A DNA stretch of 64,000 nucleotides from Chryseobacterium taklimakanense (GTDB lineage: Bacteria > Bacteroidota > Bacteroidia > Flavobacteriales > Weeksellaceae), in assembly GCF_900187185.1 (NCBI RefSeq), contig NZ_LT906465.1, positions 1,302,001 through 1,366,000 on the forward strand. Reading direction: 5' to 3'. The position numbers were made by a program, and so were the translations under genes. The notes beneath the pieces are model-generated. The model made no database searches. It was not told where the DNA came from and was given only the letters and a program-made list of their open reading frames with translations. Positions 25,976 through 34,456 of the stretch are shown piece after piece. Each line of letters starts with the position of its first letter. Within the stretch, counting starts at the first letter, position 1.

Positions 25976-26632
25976 ATGAGTTTAATTGATCTAATCACAG
26001 GAAATGCCGGCACACAGGTAGCTGAGCAGGCAGAAAACAAATTCGGAATTCAGAAAAATCAGGTGATCGCACTTTTGGCAGTGGCGGCACCACTGGTAAT
26101 TTCTTATCTTAGAAATAAATCTCAGGACGCTAATGAAGCTGAAGCTCTGAACCAGGCGCTTGACAGAGACCACGACGGTTCTGTTCTGAACGATCCTTCA
26201 CAACTGGAAGCAAGACAGCAGGAAGGCGGATCAATCCTAGACCATATTTTCGGTGGGCAAAAAGCACAGGTAGAAAATTCTCTTTCTGAACAGACCGGAA
26301 TTTCCATGAATAAAATCGGTCCAATCCTGGGGATGCTGGCTCCGCTGATCATGGGTTACATTGGTAGAGAAAAACAGTCTAACGGAGTAAATTCCGGAGG
26401 TTTGGGTGATTTACTTGGCGGAATTTTGGGCGGCGCTCAAAACCAAGCTCAGGCTCAGCCTTCAAATCCAATCAATGACATTCTTGGTCAGGTTCTGGGT
26501 GGCGGGCAGCAACAGCAGTCATCCGGAAATCCTTTGAATGATATCCTTGGCCAGGTTCTGGGTGGCGGACAGCAACAGCAGCAACAGGGCGGACTTGGCG
26601 GATTGCTGGGTTCTATTCTTGGAGGAAGATAA
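25976..26632 (+). CDS. DUF937 domain protein with Gly/Gln-rich repeats
   Basis: 218 residues. The N-terminal two thirds are DUF937-like: two copies of an amphipathic/hydrophobic hairpin (VIALLAVAAPLVISYLR and KIGPILGMLAPLIMGYIG). The last third is low-complexity Gly, Gln and Leu with two 21-residue repeats starting NPINDILGQVLGGG and NPLNDILGQVLGGG, then GGLGGLLGSILGGR. Function unknown. It follows DUF2480 by about 90 nt and ends at a strong bidirectional terminator. Confidence 0.82.
   Translation: MSLIDLITGNAGTQVAEQAENKFGIQKNQVIALLAVAAPLVISYLRNKSQDANEAEALNQALDRDHDGSVLNDPSQLEARQQEGGSILDHIFGGQKAQVENSLSEQTGISMNKIGPILGMLAPLIMGYIGREKQSNGVNSGGLGDLLGGILGGAQNQAQAQPSNPINDILGQVLGGGQQQQSSGNPLNDILGQVLGGGQQQQQQGGLGGLLGSILGGR
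26465..26590 (+). repeat. 63-bp direct tandem repeat inside the DUF937 gene
   Basis: Two adjacent 63-nt units (26465-26527 and 26528-26590) encode 21 residues each, both ending in runs of CAG/CAA glutamine codons. Nucleotide identity is high, indicating recent in-frame duplication and likely length variation between strains. Confidence 0.8.
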
Positions 26633-26649
26633 TTCTTTAAAATAAATAA

Positions 26650-26683
26650 AAAAGTACCGTTGAAAAATTCATCGGTACTTTTT
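26650..26683. terminator. Bidirectional terminator between DUF937 and yajC
   Basis: AAAGTACCG at 26651-26659 pairs perfectly with CGGTACTTT at 26673-26681, with A-run before and eight T residues after. It serves both convergent genes. Confidence 0.88.
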
Positions 26684-26701
26684 TTTATAAAGTGAAAATT
26701 C

Positions 26702-27025
26702 TTATTTCTTCTCCTCAGCAGATTCCGGAAATCTTTGCGCTGTGAATTCTCTGGAAATAGCGGCTTTTTCAAACTTCAGTTTTCCTGAAAGCGTTTCAAT
26801 TACTACACCGTCTTCGTGGATCTGGGCAATTCTGCCGTGCATTCCTGAGGTCGTCACTACCCTTTGCCCAACTTTTAGTGAACCCTGAAAATTCTGCTCT
26901 TTTTTCTGCTTCTGCATTTGCGGACGCAGCATTACAAAATACATAAAAACAAAGAAAAGGCCGAACATTAAAAGCGTTGGCATCATCGAATCTCCTGCAG
27001 CAGCCTGCAATAATATAGTCATCAT
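26702..27025 (-). CDS. yajC: Preprotein translocase subunit YajC
   Basis: 107 residues with one N-terminal membrane helix (about 14-33, LLMFGLFFVFMYFVML) followed by the conserved RPQMQKQKKEQ and the soluble strand region KVGQRVVTTSGMHGRI. YajC belongs to the SecDF-YajC accessory complex of Sec export. It is the third gene of nusB-DUF1573-yajC, 6 nt after the DUF1573 stop. Confidence 0.95.
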   Translation of the reverse strand: MMTILLQAAAGDSMMPTLLMFGLFFVFMYFVMLRPQMQKQKKEQNFQGSLKVGQRVVTTSGMHGRIAQIHEDGVVIETLSGKLKFEKAAISREFTAQRFPESAEEKK

Positions 27026-27031
27026 AACAGT

Positions 27032-27544
27032 TTATTTTACTACGTTAGCTGAAAATGTGAGAACGATCGGCGCCTTTTCTACGTTAGCATACACCTCTGC
27101 CTGCTTGTTTTGCAGTCCGTCAAAATTGGAGGAGTCGAATTTTAAAGTAATTTGGCCTTTTTGCCCGGGCATAATCGGTTCTTTGGTATAGTCCGGCGCA
27201 GTACAGCCACAGCCTGGCTTCACCTGAGAAATCACCAACGGATTGCTTCCCGTGTTTGTAACTTCATAAACATGCTCTACAGATTCACCTTTTTTTACAT
27301 CCTTGAAATCCCAGTGATTTTCGGACAATGCTAAAGAGGTTTGCGGCTTATTTTTAGTTTCCTGGATCAAACTTTCCTGAGACATGATCTCCGGCGCTGC
27401 CCCCGGCATTAGTACATCACCTGACGCTTGTGTCACCGGTTGCGTGGTAGCGGTCTCCTCAACCAGTACATCAGCTTGCTCATTTTTCTTGCATGAAGAA
27501 AAAGCCAAAGCCAAAACCGAAAGGATTAAGATATTTTTTTTCAT
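27032..27544 (-). CDS. DUF1573 domain lipoprotein
   Basis: 170 residues. Lipobox FSSC gives a lipidated Cys18, then a Thr/Glu/Gln linker and a DUF1573 (ASH-like immunoglobulin fold) domain from about 75: HWDFKDVKKGESVEHVYEVT, NPLVISQVKPGCGCT and GQITLKFDS. Periplasmic or outer-membrane-facing; function unknown. Tightly packed between nusB (4 nt) and yajC (6 nt). Confidence 0.85.
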   Translation of the reverse strand: MKKNILILSVLALAFSSCKKNEQADVLVEETATTQPVTQASGDVLMPGAAPEIMSQESLIQETKNKPQTSLALSENHWDFKDVKKGESVEHVYEVTNTGSNPLVISQVKPGCGCTAPDYTKEPIMPGQKGQITLKFDSSNFDGLQNKQAEVYANVEKAPIVLTFSANVVK

Positions 27545-27548
27545 ATTT

Positions 27549-28457
27549 CTAATTTATTCTGTTAGTATCTTTTGAATATTTGTCTAAAATTCCGTTAATG
27601 AAAATGTTGGATTTATCTGTAGAAAACACTTTTGAGATCTCAACATATTCATTGATAATGATTCTTGAAGCGGTTGCTTTAAAGAAATCAAATTCTGTAA
27701 TCGCTGCAATCAGGATAATTTTATCCATTAAAGAGACCCTGTCCAAATCCCAGTTTTGCAGCCTTTCCTCGATCTTCTTTTCGGCACTATCCCAGTTTTT
27801 GATGGCTTCCCAAAGGAGTTTTCTGGCAAAAGATTTATCGTCTTCATCCTTAATCATTCTGATCAGCGTGTGGCTCGGCTCATTCTCTTTCATAAAGCCA
27901 ATGGTTTTCTGCACCATCGAATTTCCGATATGTAAGTCGTCTGCCCAGCTCATTTCCTTTTCTTCCAGCCTGTCGTGGAAATCTTCATTCTCAGCAACAT
28001 ACCGGAGGAAAAGCTTTCCAATGAATTTCTGATCCTCTTCGAAAGAATGGCCATCCTCCATCATATAGTCCTGGTAGCGCTTTCCAGCTACGATTCTCTG
28101 GAACGTTTTTACCAAAAGCTCATCATGGAGTTCCCATTTCAGCTCTTTATGTTTGGAAGTAAAATTCAGGCGCTCTGTATTTTGCTCTAGCTGCTTTAAA
28201 ATCTGATTGTTGATGAATTTTTGATTAGGATTCAAATCCGCATCGCTCTTTATATATTTTTGCTTACCGATTTCAATCTGCTTTTCAGCAAGGTCCTTTA
28301 GTGCGACCAGAAAATTGAGCTGATAAACATAAAGATTGTATATTTTTTCGATGTCGGAAAACATATTTTTTTCCAAAACTTCGTACTGAATAGGATTTTG
28401 ATGGTAAGCATACAGGCTTTCTATCACTTTCTCACGAATTTGTCTTCTTCCTAGCAT
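27549..28457 (-). CDS. nusB: Transcription antitermination factor NusB (long Bacteroidetes form)
   Basis: 302 residues against about 140 in E. coli NusB. The start MLGRRQIREKVIESLYAYHQN matches the RNA-binding N-terminus, and the canonical helical NusB domain is at the C-terminus (about 190-300: WDLDRVSLMDKIILIAAITEF and IINEYVEISKVFSTDKS). The middle is a long charged helical insertion typical of Bacteroidetes. It binds boxA RNA with NusE for rRNA antitermination. A TATCTTTG box at 28478-28485 (minus strand) may be its promoter. Confidence 0.92.
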   Translation of the reverse strand: MLGRRQIREKVIESLYAYHQNPIQYEVLEKNMFSDIEKIYNLYVYQLNFLVALKDLAEKQIEIGKQKYIKSDADLNPNQKFINNQILKQLEQNTERLNFTSKHKELKWELHDELLVKTFQRIVAGKRYQDYMMEDGHSFEEDQKFIGKLFLRYVAENEDFHDRLEEKEMSWADDLHIGNSMVQKTIGFMKENEPSHTLIRMIKDEDDKSFARKLLWEAIKNWDSAEKKIEERLQNWDLDRVSLMDKIILIAAITEFDFFKATASRIIINEYVEISKVFSTDKSNIFINGILDKYSKDTNRIN

Positions 28458-28612
28458 TCAAAGAACTTTTATTGCGGCAAAGATAATATTTTTTTGGCAA
28501 ACTACTTTTAGTGGTGAGTGTTAGCAGGATAACTTTCTTTATCAGGTAAAAGATAATATCTATCAACAAATCACTATTTTTGCAGCGCAGCAAATAACTG
28601 AAAAGCTGAAAC

Positions 28613-30274
28613 ATGAACGCACTGAAAACCCTCAATCCCTATTTCTGGAAACACAGATTACTGTTGTTTTGGGGTTTCCTGTTTATTGTCGCAAGTAATT
28701 TTTTTAATATTTATAAAGTTCAGTTCGTAGGAAAATCAGTAGACGAACTTTCCAAAAACGGACATTTGGGCTTCAATAAACAGGTTCTGATTTATGTTGG
28801 AATTATCGTGGGATCTTCACTGCTAACCGGATTTTTCACATTTATGATGCGCCAGACCATCATTGTAGCATCCCGCAGGATTGAATATGAACTAAAAAAC
28901 AAGATCTACCGCCATTACCAGGAACTTTCGCTCACAGATTATAAAAAAACGACGATTGGTGACCTGATGAACCGTTTAAGCGAAGATGTCGTTGCTGTGA
29001 GAATGTACCTCGGTCCGGGAGTGATGTACGTGGTGAATCTGCTGGTGCTGATGATCATTACCAGTATTTATATGCTGAAAACGGATGTTGAAATGACATT
29101 GTGGACCCTGATCCCGCTGCCGGTCCTTTCCTTTATCATCTATAAAGTAAGCTCGATCATCAACAAAAAGTCTAAAGTCATGCAGAAAAGCCAGTCGGCC
29201 ATTTCGACCTTCGTGCAGGACAGTTTCTCGGGAATCCGGGTGGTGAAATATTTTGCGAAAGAAAAATATATTGCCAAAAATTACGGCATCAGGGTAAAAG
29301 ACTATCAGGAAAAAGCGCTGGATTTAGCAAAAACCGAAGCCTATTTTTTCACCATAATCCTTTTTGTAATAGGCCTTCTGAATGTTGCGATACTCCTTAT
29401 TGGCGGGCAAAAATATTTGGCAAATGAAATTTCGGTGGGTAAAATCGCGGATTTCTTTCTTTACATCAATATTCTGATCTGGCCTTTCTCTATGGTGGGT
29501 TGGGTTACCTCCGTCAATCAGCGCGCAGAGGCTTCTATGAGCAGGATTAATGAGTTTTTGGGTAAAAAATCTGAGATCGCCAATCACAACCTTGAGGAAT
29601 ACCCAATCAAAGGCGACATCGAATTCCGCAATGTTTCGTACGTGTATCCCAATACCGGAATTAGAGCTCTGGATAATGTCAGCTTTAAAATCAATGCCGG
29701 TGAAACTTTGGCAATTATGGGCAAAACCGGCAGCGGAAAAACCACCATCGCCTTACTCCTGGCCCGTTTGATCGATCCAACCGAAGGTGAAATTCTTATT
29801 GACGGCAAAAACCTGAAAGACCACAATCTTCAGAACTACAGAAAATATATCGGCTACATCCCACAGGAAAGCTACCTGTTCTCCGACACCATTGCCAACA
29901 ACATTGGATTTGCAATCGACAACCCCACCGAAGAACAGATCGTCGAATATGCCAAAAAAGCCGATGTCCACAAGAATATCGTAGAATTCAAGGAACAATA
30001 TCAAACCCTGGTCGGCGAACGGGGCGTGATGCTTTCCGGCGGGCAAAAACAAAGAATATGCATTGCGAGAGCCTTAATCAAACAGCCTGAAATCCTTATT
30101 TTCGACGACTCACTGTCTGCTTTGGATACGGAAACCGAAGAAAATATCCTTCAAAACATCGAGAAAGACCTCAAAAACGCAACCTCCATCATCATCACCC
30201 ATCGCGAGAGCAGCGCAAAACGCGCCGATAAAGTTCTGAACCTCAGCGAAATAAAGGATATCAAATCTGCGTAA
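28613..30274 (+). CDS. ABC exporter, fused permease and ATPase (MsbA/MDR-like)
   Basis: 553 residues. Six membrane helices (about 18-290) form an ABC type-1 exporter domain, and the ATPase spans about 325-553 with Walker A MGKTGSGKTT, Q-loop IPQESYLFS, signature LSGGQKQR, Walker B ILIFDDSLSALD and H-loop IITHR. It would act as a dimer in the inner membrane; the cargo (lipid, drug or peptide) cannot be read from sequence. A TATTTTTG box lies at 28575-28582. It is divergent from nusB and stands alone. Confidence 0.88.
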   Translation: MNALKTLNPYFWKHRLLLFWGFLFIVASNFFNIYKVQFVGKSVDELSKNGHLGFNKQVLIYVGIIVGSSLLTGFFTFMMRQTIIVASRRIEYELKNKIYRHYQELSLTDYKKTTIGDLMNRLSEDVVAVRMYLGPGVMYVVNLLVLMIITSIYMLKTDVEMTLWTLIPLPVLSFIIYKVSSIINKKSKVMQKSQSAISTFVQDSFSGIRVVKYFAKEKYIAKNYGIRVKDYQEKALDLAKTEAYFFTIILFVIGLLNVAILLIGGQKYLANEISVGKIADFFLYINILIWPFSMVGWVTSVNQRAEASMSRINEFLGKKSEIANHNLEEYPIKGDIEFRNVSYVYPNTGIRALDNVSFKINAGETLAIMGKTGSGKTTIALLLARLIDPTEGEILIDGKNLKDHNLQNYRKYIGYIPQESYLFSDTIANNIGFAIDNPTEEQIVEYAKKADVHKNIVEFKEQYQTLVGERGVMLSGGQKQRICIARALIKQPEILIFDDSLSALDTETEENILQNIEKDLKNATSIIITHRESSAKRADKVLNLSEIKDIKSA

Positions 30275-30329
30275 ATGATCAGATTCGTTTCAATGTCCAC
30301 CACCAGCTGCCTGATTATGAAAAATTTAT

Positions 30330-30359
30330 TTTGAGATTAAAAGAATTCTTTTATATTTG
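30330..30359 (+). promoter_or_regulatory. Promoter of the PUR-family gene
   Basis: TTTG at 30330-30333 and TATATTTG at 30352-30359 with an 18-nt spacer, a full flavobacterial consensus. Leader about 26 nt. Confidence 0.75.
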
Positions 30360-30390
30360 TTAGAATAAGATTTCTAAAACATCGTACAAA

Positions 30391-30726
30391 ATGAGTGATT
30401 ACAAGGAGCGACACGAGAATGAGATATTCACAAAGGTGTTAAAAGCAGGGCGAAGGACGTATTTTTTTGACGTGCGCGAGACCAAAGCAGGAGACTATTA
30501 TCTTACCATTACCGAGAGCAAAAAGAACTTCGGAGAAAACGGGGAAGCAACCTTCGAGAAACACAAAATTTACCTCTACAAAGAAGATTTCAAAGCGTTT
30601 CAGGAGATGTTCAACGAATCTACGGACTTCATTGTAAACGAAAAAGGTGAAGATGTAATCTCAGAAAAGCACGACAAAGATTTCAAATCCCGTTCATTTA
30701 CCATAGAGTCGGACGAGGAATTTTAA
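30391..30726 (+). CDS. PUR-family nucleic-acid-binding protein (DUF3276)
   Basis: 111-residue acidic-tailed protein of the PUR/DUF3276 family, related to Borrelia Bpur and to eukaryotic Pur-alpha repeats that bind single-stranded nucleic acid. Visible marks are EIFTKVLKAGRRTYFFDVRE, GDYYLTITESKK and HKIYLYKEDFKAF. One PUR repeat is present, so it should act as a dimer. Own consensus promoter and own terminator make it a single-gene unit. Confidence 0.88.
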   Translation: MSDYKERHENEIFTKVLKAGRRTYFFDVRETKAGDYYLTITESKKNFGENGEATFEKHKIYLYKEDFKAFQEMFNESTDFIVNEKGEDVISEKHDKDFKSRSFTIESDEEF

Positions 30727-30738
30727 TAAAGGACAATA

Positions 30739-30768
30739 AAGACATTCACAGGAGTGTCTTTTTTTTAT
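30739..30768 (+). terminator. Intrinsic terminator of the PUR-family gene
   Basis: AAGACATTC at 30739-30747 pairs (one G-T wobble) with GAGTGTCTT at 30752-30760 over a 4-nt loop, followed by a long T-run. Confidence 0.85.
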
Positions 30769-30777
30769 TTGGGCAAT

Positions 30778-30900
30778 CCCCTCGCCTCGCCTGAAGCCAG
30801 CACCGCGGGTCGCTACGTCCACTGCAAGTCCTCGTGCAGCAGCTAGGCCATCGCAAACTGCGGGCTTTCCGTTACCATCGCTATTGCAGCAGCCATCGGA
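30778..30900 (-). repeat. GC-rich intergenic repeat element, copy 3 (inverted)
   Basis: GC-rich block between the PUR-gene terminator and the tRNA-His terminator. Read on the minus strand it carries GCGATGGTAACGG, then AAAGCCCGCAG, then ACGAGGACTTGCAG and GCGGTGC, in the same order as GCGATAGTAGCGG, AAAGCCCTGG, GCGAGGAGTATGAG and GCGGTGC in the copy at 52112-52265. It lacks the 3' GGAGGCGCG block shared by the other two, so it is shorter or degenerate. No believable reading frame. Confidence 0.6.
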
Positions 30901-30915
30901 AGAAAAAATTCAAAC

Positions 30916-30947
30916 AAAAAAAACGCACTGAATTTCAGTACGTTTTT
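30916..30947 (-). terminator. Intrinsic terminator of tRNA-His
   Basis: A stem of AAACG and ACTGA (30921-30931) with its complement (30935-30945), one C/A mismatch and a 3-nt loop, A-run on one side and T-run on the other. On the minus strand it starts only a few bases after the tRNA 3' end. Confidence 0.7.
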
Positions 30948-30948
30948 G

Positions 30949-31023
30949 GGTGGCTAACCGGGATCGAACCGGCGACCTTTAGGACCACAATCTAACGCTC
31001 TAACCAACTGAGCTATAGCCACC
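30949..31023 (-). tRNA. tRNA-His (GTG)
   Basis: Minus-strand cloverleaf: acceptor GGTGGCTA with TAGCCACC (8 bp including the G-1:C73 pair specific to tRNA-His), D arm GCTC/GAGC, anticodon loop TTGTGGT with anticodon GTG, T arm GCCGG-TTCGATC-CCGGT. CCA is not encoded. The pair closing the anticodon loop is A31-C39, a mismatch in an otherwise complete stem (TTAGA/CCTAA). Confidence 0.93.
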
Positions 31024-31058
31024 GTTTTGTGGGTGCAAATATAATGTTTTTAGAATAA

Positions 31059-31778
31059 TTACAAAACTATTCCCTCGAAATTTTTCAGGGCAATCATTTT
31101 TTCCGCAGTAAAGCCCTCTGCATAGGTACAGCCGGATAAGCGGCCGAGGTTCTGAGCTCTGTATGTAAGGCTTTCCAGAAAATCCTTGGTCGCAATCGGT
31201 GTCACTGGCTCCTTAGATTCCGGATTGTAAAACTGAGTTTTGTATGCCATACATGCTTCAATTTTCTTTTCCATAAAATTCGAGATATCAATCACGAAAT
31301 CAGGCTCAATTTCCTTCCACTGGATAAAATGGAAAACGTGTTTTGGACGCCAAAACTCCTGATTTTTGCCATCCAGTGCCGTTTCAATTTTCTTTAATCC
31401 TGAGAGAAAACACGCATCCGATACCAGCTTTGCAGCTTTGCCGTGATCCGGATGGCGGTCATCTGTCGCATTGGCCAGTACGATCTCTGGCTGGTATTTC
31501 CTGATCATTTTTACGATTCGCATTTGATATTCTTCTGAGTTTTGCAGGAAACCGTCTTTCATCTCAAGATTCTCTCGTGCAGAAATCCCTAAAATTTTTG
31601 CGGCATCAGCAGCTTCTTGTTTTCTGGTTTTATCAGTTCCGCGCGTGCCGAGTTCGCCCTTGGTGAGATCGATAATTGCAACAGTTTTCCCTTCGGAAAT
31701 CATCTTTGCGATGGTTCCGCCGCATCCCAGTTCCACATCATCGGGATGTGCGCCGATTGCGAGTATATCTACTTTCAT
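31059..31778 (-). CDS. bshB1: Bacillithiol biosynthesis deacetylase BshB1
   Basis: 239-residue zinc deacetylase of the LmbE/PIG-L family. Zinc site AHPDDVELGCGG at residues 10-21 with the third ligand in DRHPDHGKA near residue 110. It removes acetate from GlcNAc-malate, the second step of bacillithiol synthesis; this thiol replaces glutathione in many Bacteroidetes. Other marks are DLTKGELGTRGT and YKTQFYN, which place it in the BshB1 group rather than generic PIG-L. It is the last minus-strand gene after the TPR protein, from which a terminator separates it. Confidence 0.92.
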   Translation of the reverse strand: MKVDILAIGAHPDDVELGCGGTIAKMISEGKTVAIIDLTKGELGTRGTDKTRKQEAADAAKILGISARENLEMKDGFLQNSEEYQMRIVKMIRKYQPEIVLANATDDRHPDHGKAAKLVSDACFLSGLKKIETALDGKNQEFWRPKHVFHFIQWKEIEPDFVIDISNFMEKKIEACMAYKTQFYNPESKEPVTPIATKDFLESLTYRAQNLGRLSGCTYAEGFTAEKMIALKNFEGIVL

Positions 31779-31793
31779 ATTTCAAAATTAGTG

Positions 31794-31823
31794 AAAAAAA
31801 ATCCCTCTCTTTCGAAAGGGATT
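31794..31823 (-). terminator. Terminator after the TPR-protein gene
   Basis: AATCCCT at 31800-31806 pairs with AGGGATT at 31817-31823; on the minus strand a run of T residues follows. It lies between the TPR gene and bshB1. Confidence 0.7.
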
Positions 31824-31841
31824 CATTTATATTTCTGAAAA

Positions 31842-33509
31842 TTACTTTTTCATCAACTGATTGTTAAGCGTCACTGCATCTGCATAAGCTGGGTTCAGTT
31901 CCACTGCTTTCGCCGCATATTCTTTAGCTTTTGCGATATTTTTATCCTGGTTGTAGAAAGCTACCAAATAGTAAGCGTAAGACATTGTTTCTTTATTCTG
32001 CGCCTGTTCTTCAGCGGTTTGTCCTTTTACCACGGCAATGAATTTCTCGTAAGACGCTTCCGCCATATCGTGGTTACCAAGCTGTTGGTACGCGGATCCC
32101 TTTGCATAGTGGGAGTAAGCCCAGTTTGGTGACAAGGCTATCATTTTGTCCCAGGTCATAATGGCACCGTTCCAGTTTTGAACTTCCTGATAAGCTGTAC
32201 CAAGCTCTACCAAAGCATTAACATCTTTTGGATTGGCTTTTATTTTAGCTTTCAAACCTTCAACCTTAGGGCTTGTTGGCCCAGCATCTACAGAAGCTGC
32301 GTTAATGGCACCGCCGCTCTGAATTTTTGAAAGTTCTGCATCCCAGTCCATAGTTTGGTCTTTAGCATTTTTTGCAATGGCAACTTTAGCAGTAGCATCC
32401 GACATCATCTGAGCTTTTTTGGCTGCATCTTTTTCATCTTTTGCCAAAGCTGCGATAATCAAACCTTCTAAACCTCGGTCTGCGGGCTGTATTCTTTCTT
32501 TATCTTTTACAGAAGAATTGAATTTATTTAAGTTTTCCTGTGCTGAGGCATAATTTCCGTCCGCACTGTAATCAAGATATGCTTTCAGTTTGTATTTGAT
32601 TGGGTCATCAACTTTGTCAAAAACTTTGTTTAAAACGGTTTTAGCATTATCGTAGTCATTGTTAATGAAGTGAAGTTTTGCAATTTCAAGCATTGTATAA
32701 CCGTCTTCATCAGCATATTTGGTATAATCAATAAGGTTCTGCGTTACCTTCGCATTCTCCTGAAATCTGAAGTTGTACGCCGCCAAAGCTTTGTAAGCAG
32801 GTGCGTAAGTCGGATCCACTGCAATCGCTTTATCGATATTTTCCTTTGCCTGCTTCCATTGTTGAGCTGCCATCCAAAGCGTACCCATTCTTGTGAAAAC
32901 AGAAGCCTTATTCTTAGCAACCGCAGATGCTTTGTCATAGGCTGTCATTGCATTTCCAGGATCTTTTTTCAATCTGTATGCATCACCAAGAGAATAGTAG
33001 TAATAAGCTGGCACACCACCTTTCTGAGCTTTTTCCACAGCTTTTGTAAGATAACCGATCGCTAAATCAGGTGAGCTTGCCTTTTCAAACATTGTTAGTG
33101 CTTCTGCCGCTCTGTAAAGTACTTCAGGATCTTTCTCTCTGGAGTCTGTTACAATTTTTTGAATCTCCGCGATTGCGGATTTGTCACCTTTAGCTAATTT
33201 AACTGAAGCTAAACCGATTTTATTAAGGTAGCCTTTGCTGTCCAGTGCTAAACCTTTCTTGAAATATTCTTCTGCCTTTTCAAAGTTCGGATCAAACTGA
33301 GAAAGATATGAGTTACCTAAATAGAAATAGTTGGATGCGTCATTCGGTGCTTTTGTAATCATATCGCCAAAAATCTGTTTTGCTTTGGCGTATTTGTGGC
33401 TGTCTACATTGGCAATTCCCTCCTGTACCGTCTGTGCAAACGCAAAGTTTGCAAAAACAACCCCGGCGCTTAAAACAATTTTCTTCGATAAACTGATCAT
33501 ATTTTTCAT
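31842..33509 (-). CDS. TPR-repeat periplasmic protein
   Basis: 555 residues. Signal peptide ending AFAQ near residue 26, then a chain of TPR helical repeats along nearly the whole length (for example NYFYLGNSYLSQFDPNFEKA, YYYYSLGDAYRLKKDPGNA, ALVELGTAYQEVQNWNGA, SHYAKGSAYQQLGNHDMA). TPR solenoids bind proteins or peptidoglycan-related partners. It follows the PstS-like lipoprotein by 71 nt and lies at the end of the TonB/ExbBD gene group, suggesting a scaffold in that envelope complex; this is inference. Confidence 0.88.
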   Translation of the reverse strand: MKNMISLSKKIVLSAGVVFANFAFAQTVQEGIANVDSHKYAKAKQIFGDMITKAPNDASNYFYLGNSYLSQFDPNFEKAEEYFKKGLALDSKGYLNKIGLASVKLAKGDKSAIAEIQKIVTDSREKDPEVLYRAAEALTMFEKASSPDLAIGYLTKAVEKAQKGGVPAYYYYSLGDAYRLKKDPGNAMTAYDKASAVAKNKASVFTRMGTLWMAAQQWKQAKENIDKAIAVDPTYAPAYKALAAYNFRFQENAKVTQNLIDYTKYADEDGYTMLEIAKLHFINNDYDNAKTVLNKVFDKVDDPIKYKLKAYLDYSADGNYASAQENLNKFNSSVKDKERIQPADRGLEGLIIAALAKDEKDAAKKAQMMSDATAKVAIAKNAKDQTMDWDAELSKIQSGGAINAASVDAGPTSPKVEGLKAKIKANPKDVNALVELGTAYQEVQNWNGAIMTWDKMIALSPNWAYSHYAKGSAYQQLGNHDMAEASYEKFIAVVKGQTAEEQAQNKETMSYAYYLVAFYNQDKNIAKAKEYAAKAVELNPAYADAVTLNNQLMKK

Positions 33510-33580
33510 TTACTTTTTTTTATTTAAAATTTTGTTTCATTCATTAGACAATTTCCGTTCCAAAAAGTTAAAATTAACTA

Positions 33581-34456
33581 TTAATTCATTTGAACTTCTC
33601 TGCGGAAAATATTGTAAGGCTGAAGCCCTTCTTTTTCTACGACCATCTGCCCAAGCTGTGTGCACGCAAAGCGAATGATGCCGTTCGCAATACCAAAGTT
33701 TCCTTCGTTGGTAAGCAGGTATAAAATTCGGGTAAAAGGATACTGCAGCTGCCTTAAATTTTCAGCAGTTGGCTCAAACATTTTTCCGTTTTCTGTTACA
33801 GGAAGTATTTTAACCATCTTCCTTAAGTTCTGTGCATCGGTTCCGTATGGCCTGCTAATCGTGTTCAGGCTTATCGCACCAACTTTTGAGGGATATTTGT
33901 TCAGTTCTCTAATGACATTAGCATTTCCGCTGATGATAGAAAACTGGAGATCAGAAGGTTTTTTGTTGAATTTCTGAGCTACAAAGTTTAGATTCCCGGA
34001 GTTGGTTCCGTCAAATATAATCTGCTTTTCCGTGGAACTAAGCATTTGTTCAATTTCCTTCACATCTACGCTTGTCCTGGAAGAATTTATCGGCGCCACG
34101 AAAACTACGGCGTCTGCAGCAAATTTTGCCGGATTAAACTTTAAATCGATTACCCTTTCATATTCAGCGATCTCTTGCGGTGAAAGACTACGGGACATTA
34201 CAATAAGTTTGGATTTATTTTTAAGCAAATCCAGAAAAGCCATGTCTTCTTTCTGCACTTTTACGCTCACAGAGGTTTCAGGATAGTTAATCATATACGC
34301 ATCAGCCATCGCCTGCGTTACACTTTTGAACGAATCATCTGTAACAATAGCGACTGATCCTTTATTATACCCGATCTTTTCTTTGGGTTGTTTCTCTTTT
34401 TTTGAACAGGATATAAGGACTATTGCTAAAAGAAAAAGCAGTAATTTAGTCTTCAT
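33581..34456 (-). CDS. PstS-like substrate-binding lipoprotein
   Basis: I use the ATG at 34456, giving 291 residues beginning MKTKLLLFLLAIVLISCSKK with the lipobox cysteine at residue 17. An upstream start at 34513 would hide the signal peptide. The body is a type 2 periplasmic binding protein of the PstS-like group: SVAIVTDDSFKSVTQAMADA, IVMSRSLSPQEI, FAADAVVFVAPINSS, FDGTNSGNLNF and YPFTRILYLL. No pstC, pstA or pstB is nearby; instead it follows exbB-exbD-exbD-tonB. It may sense or deliver an anion, or have a structural role. Its 5' end overlaps the preceding small membrane gene by 11 nt. Confidence 0.83.
   Translation of the reverse strand: MKTKLLLFLLAIVLISCSKKEKQPKEKIGYNKGSVAIVTDDSFKSVTQAMADAYMINYPETSVSVKVQKEDMAFLDLLKNKSKLIVMSRSLSPQEIAEYERVIDLKFNPAKFAADAVVFVAPINSSRTSVDVKEIEQMLSSTEKQIIFDGTNSGNLNFVAQKFNKKPSDLQFSIISGNANVIRELNKYPSKVGAISLNTISRPYGTDAQNLRKMVKILPVTENGKMFEPTAENLRQLQYPFTRILYLLTNEGNFGIANGIIRFACTQLGQMVVEKEGLQPYNIFRREVQMN

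Noticed and set aside
30778-30900. Possible CRISPR or tRNA-linked attachment site
   Set aside because: No regularly spaced repeats, no duplicated tRNA end and no integrase; similarity to the other two GC-rich copies explains it better.
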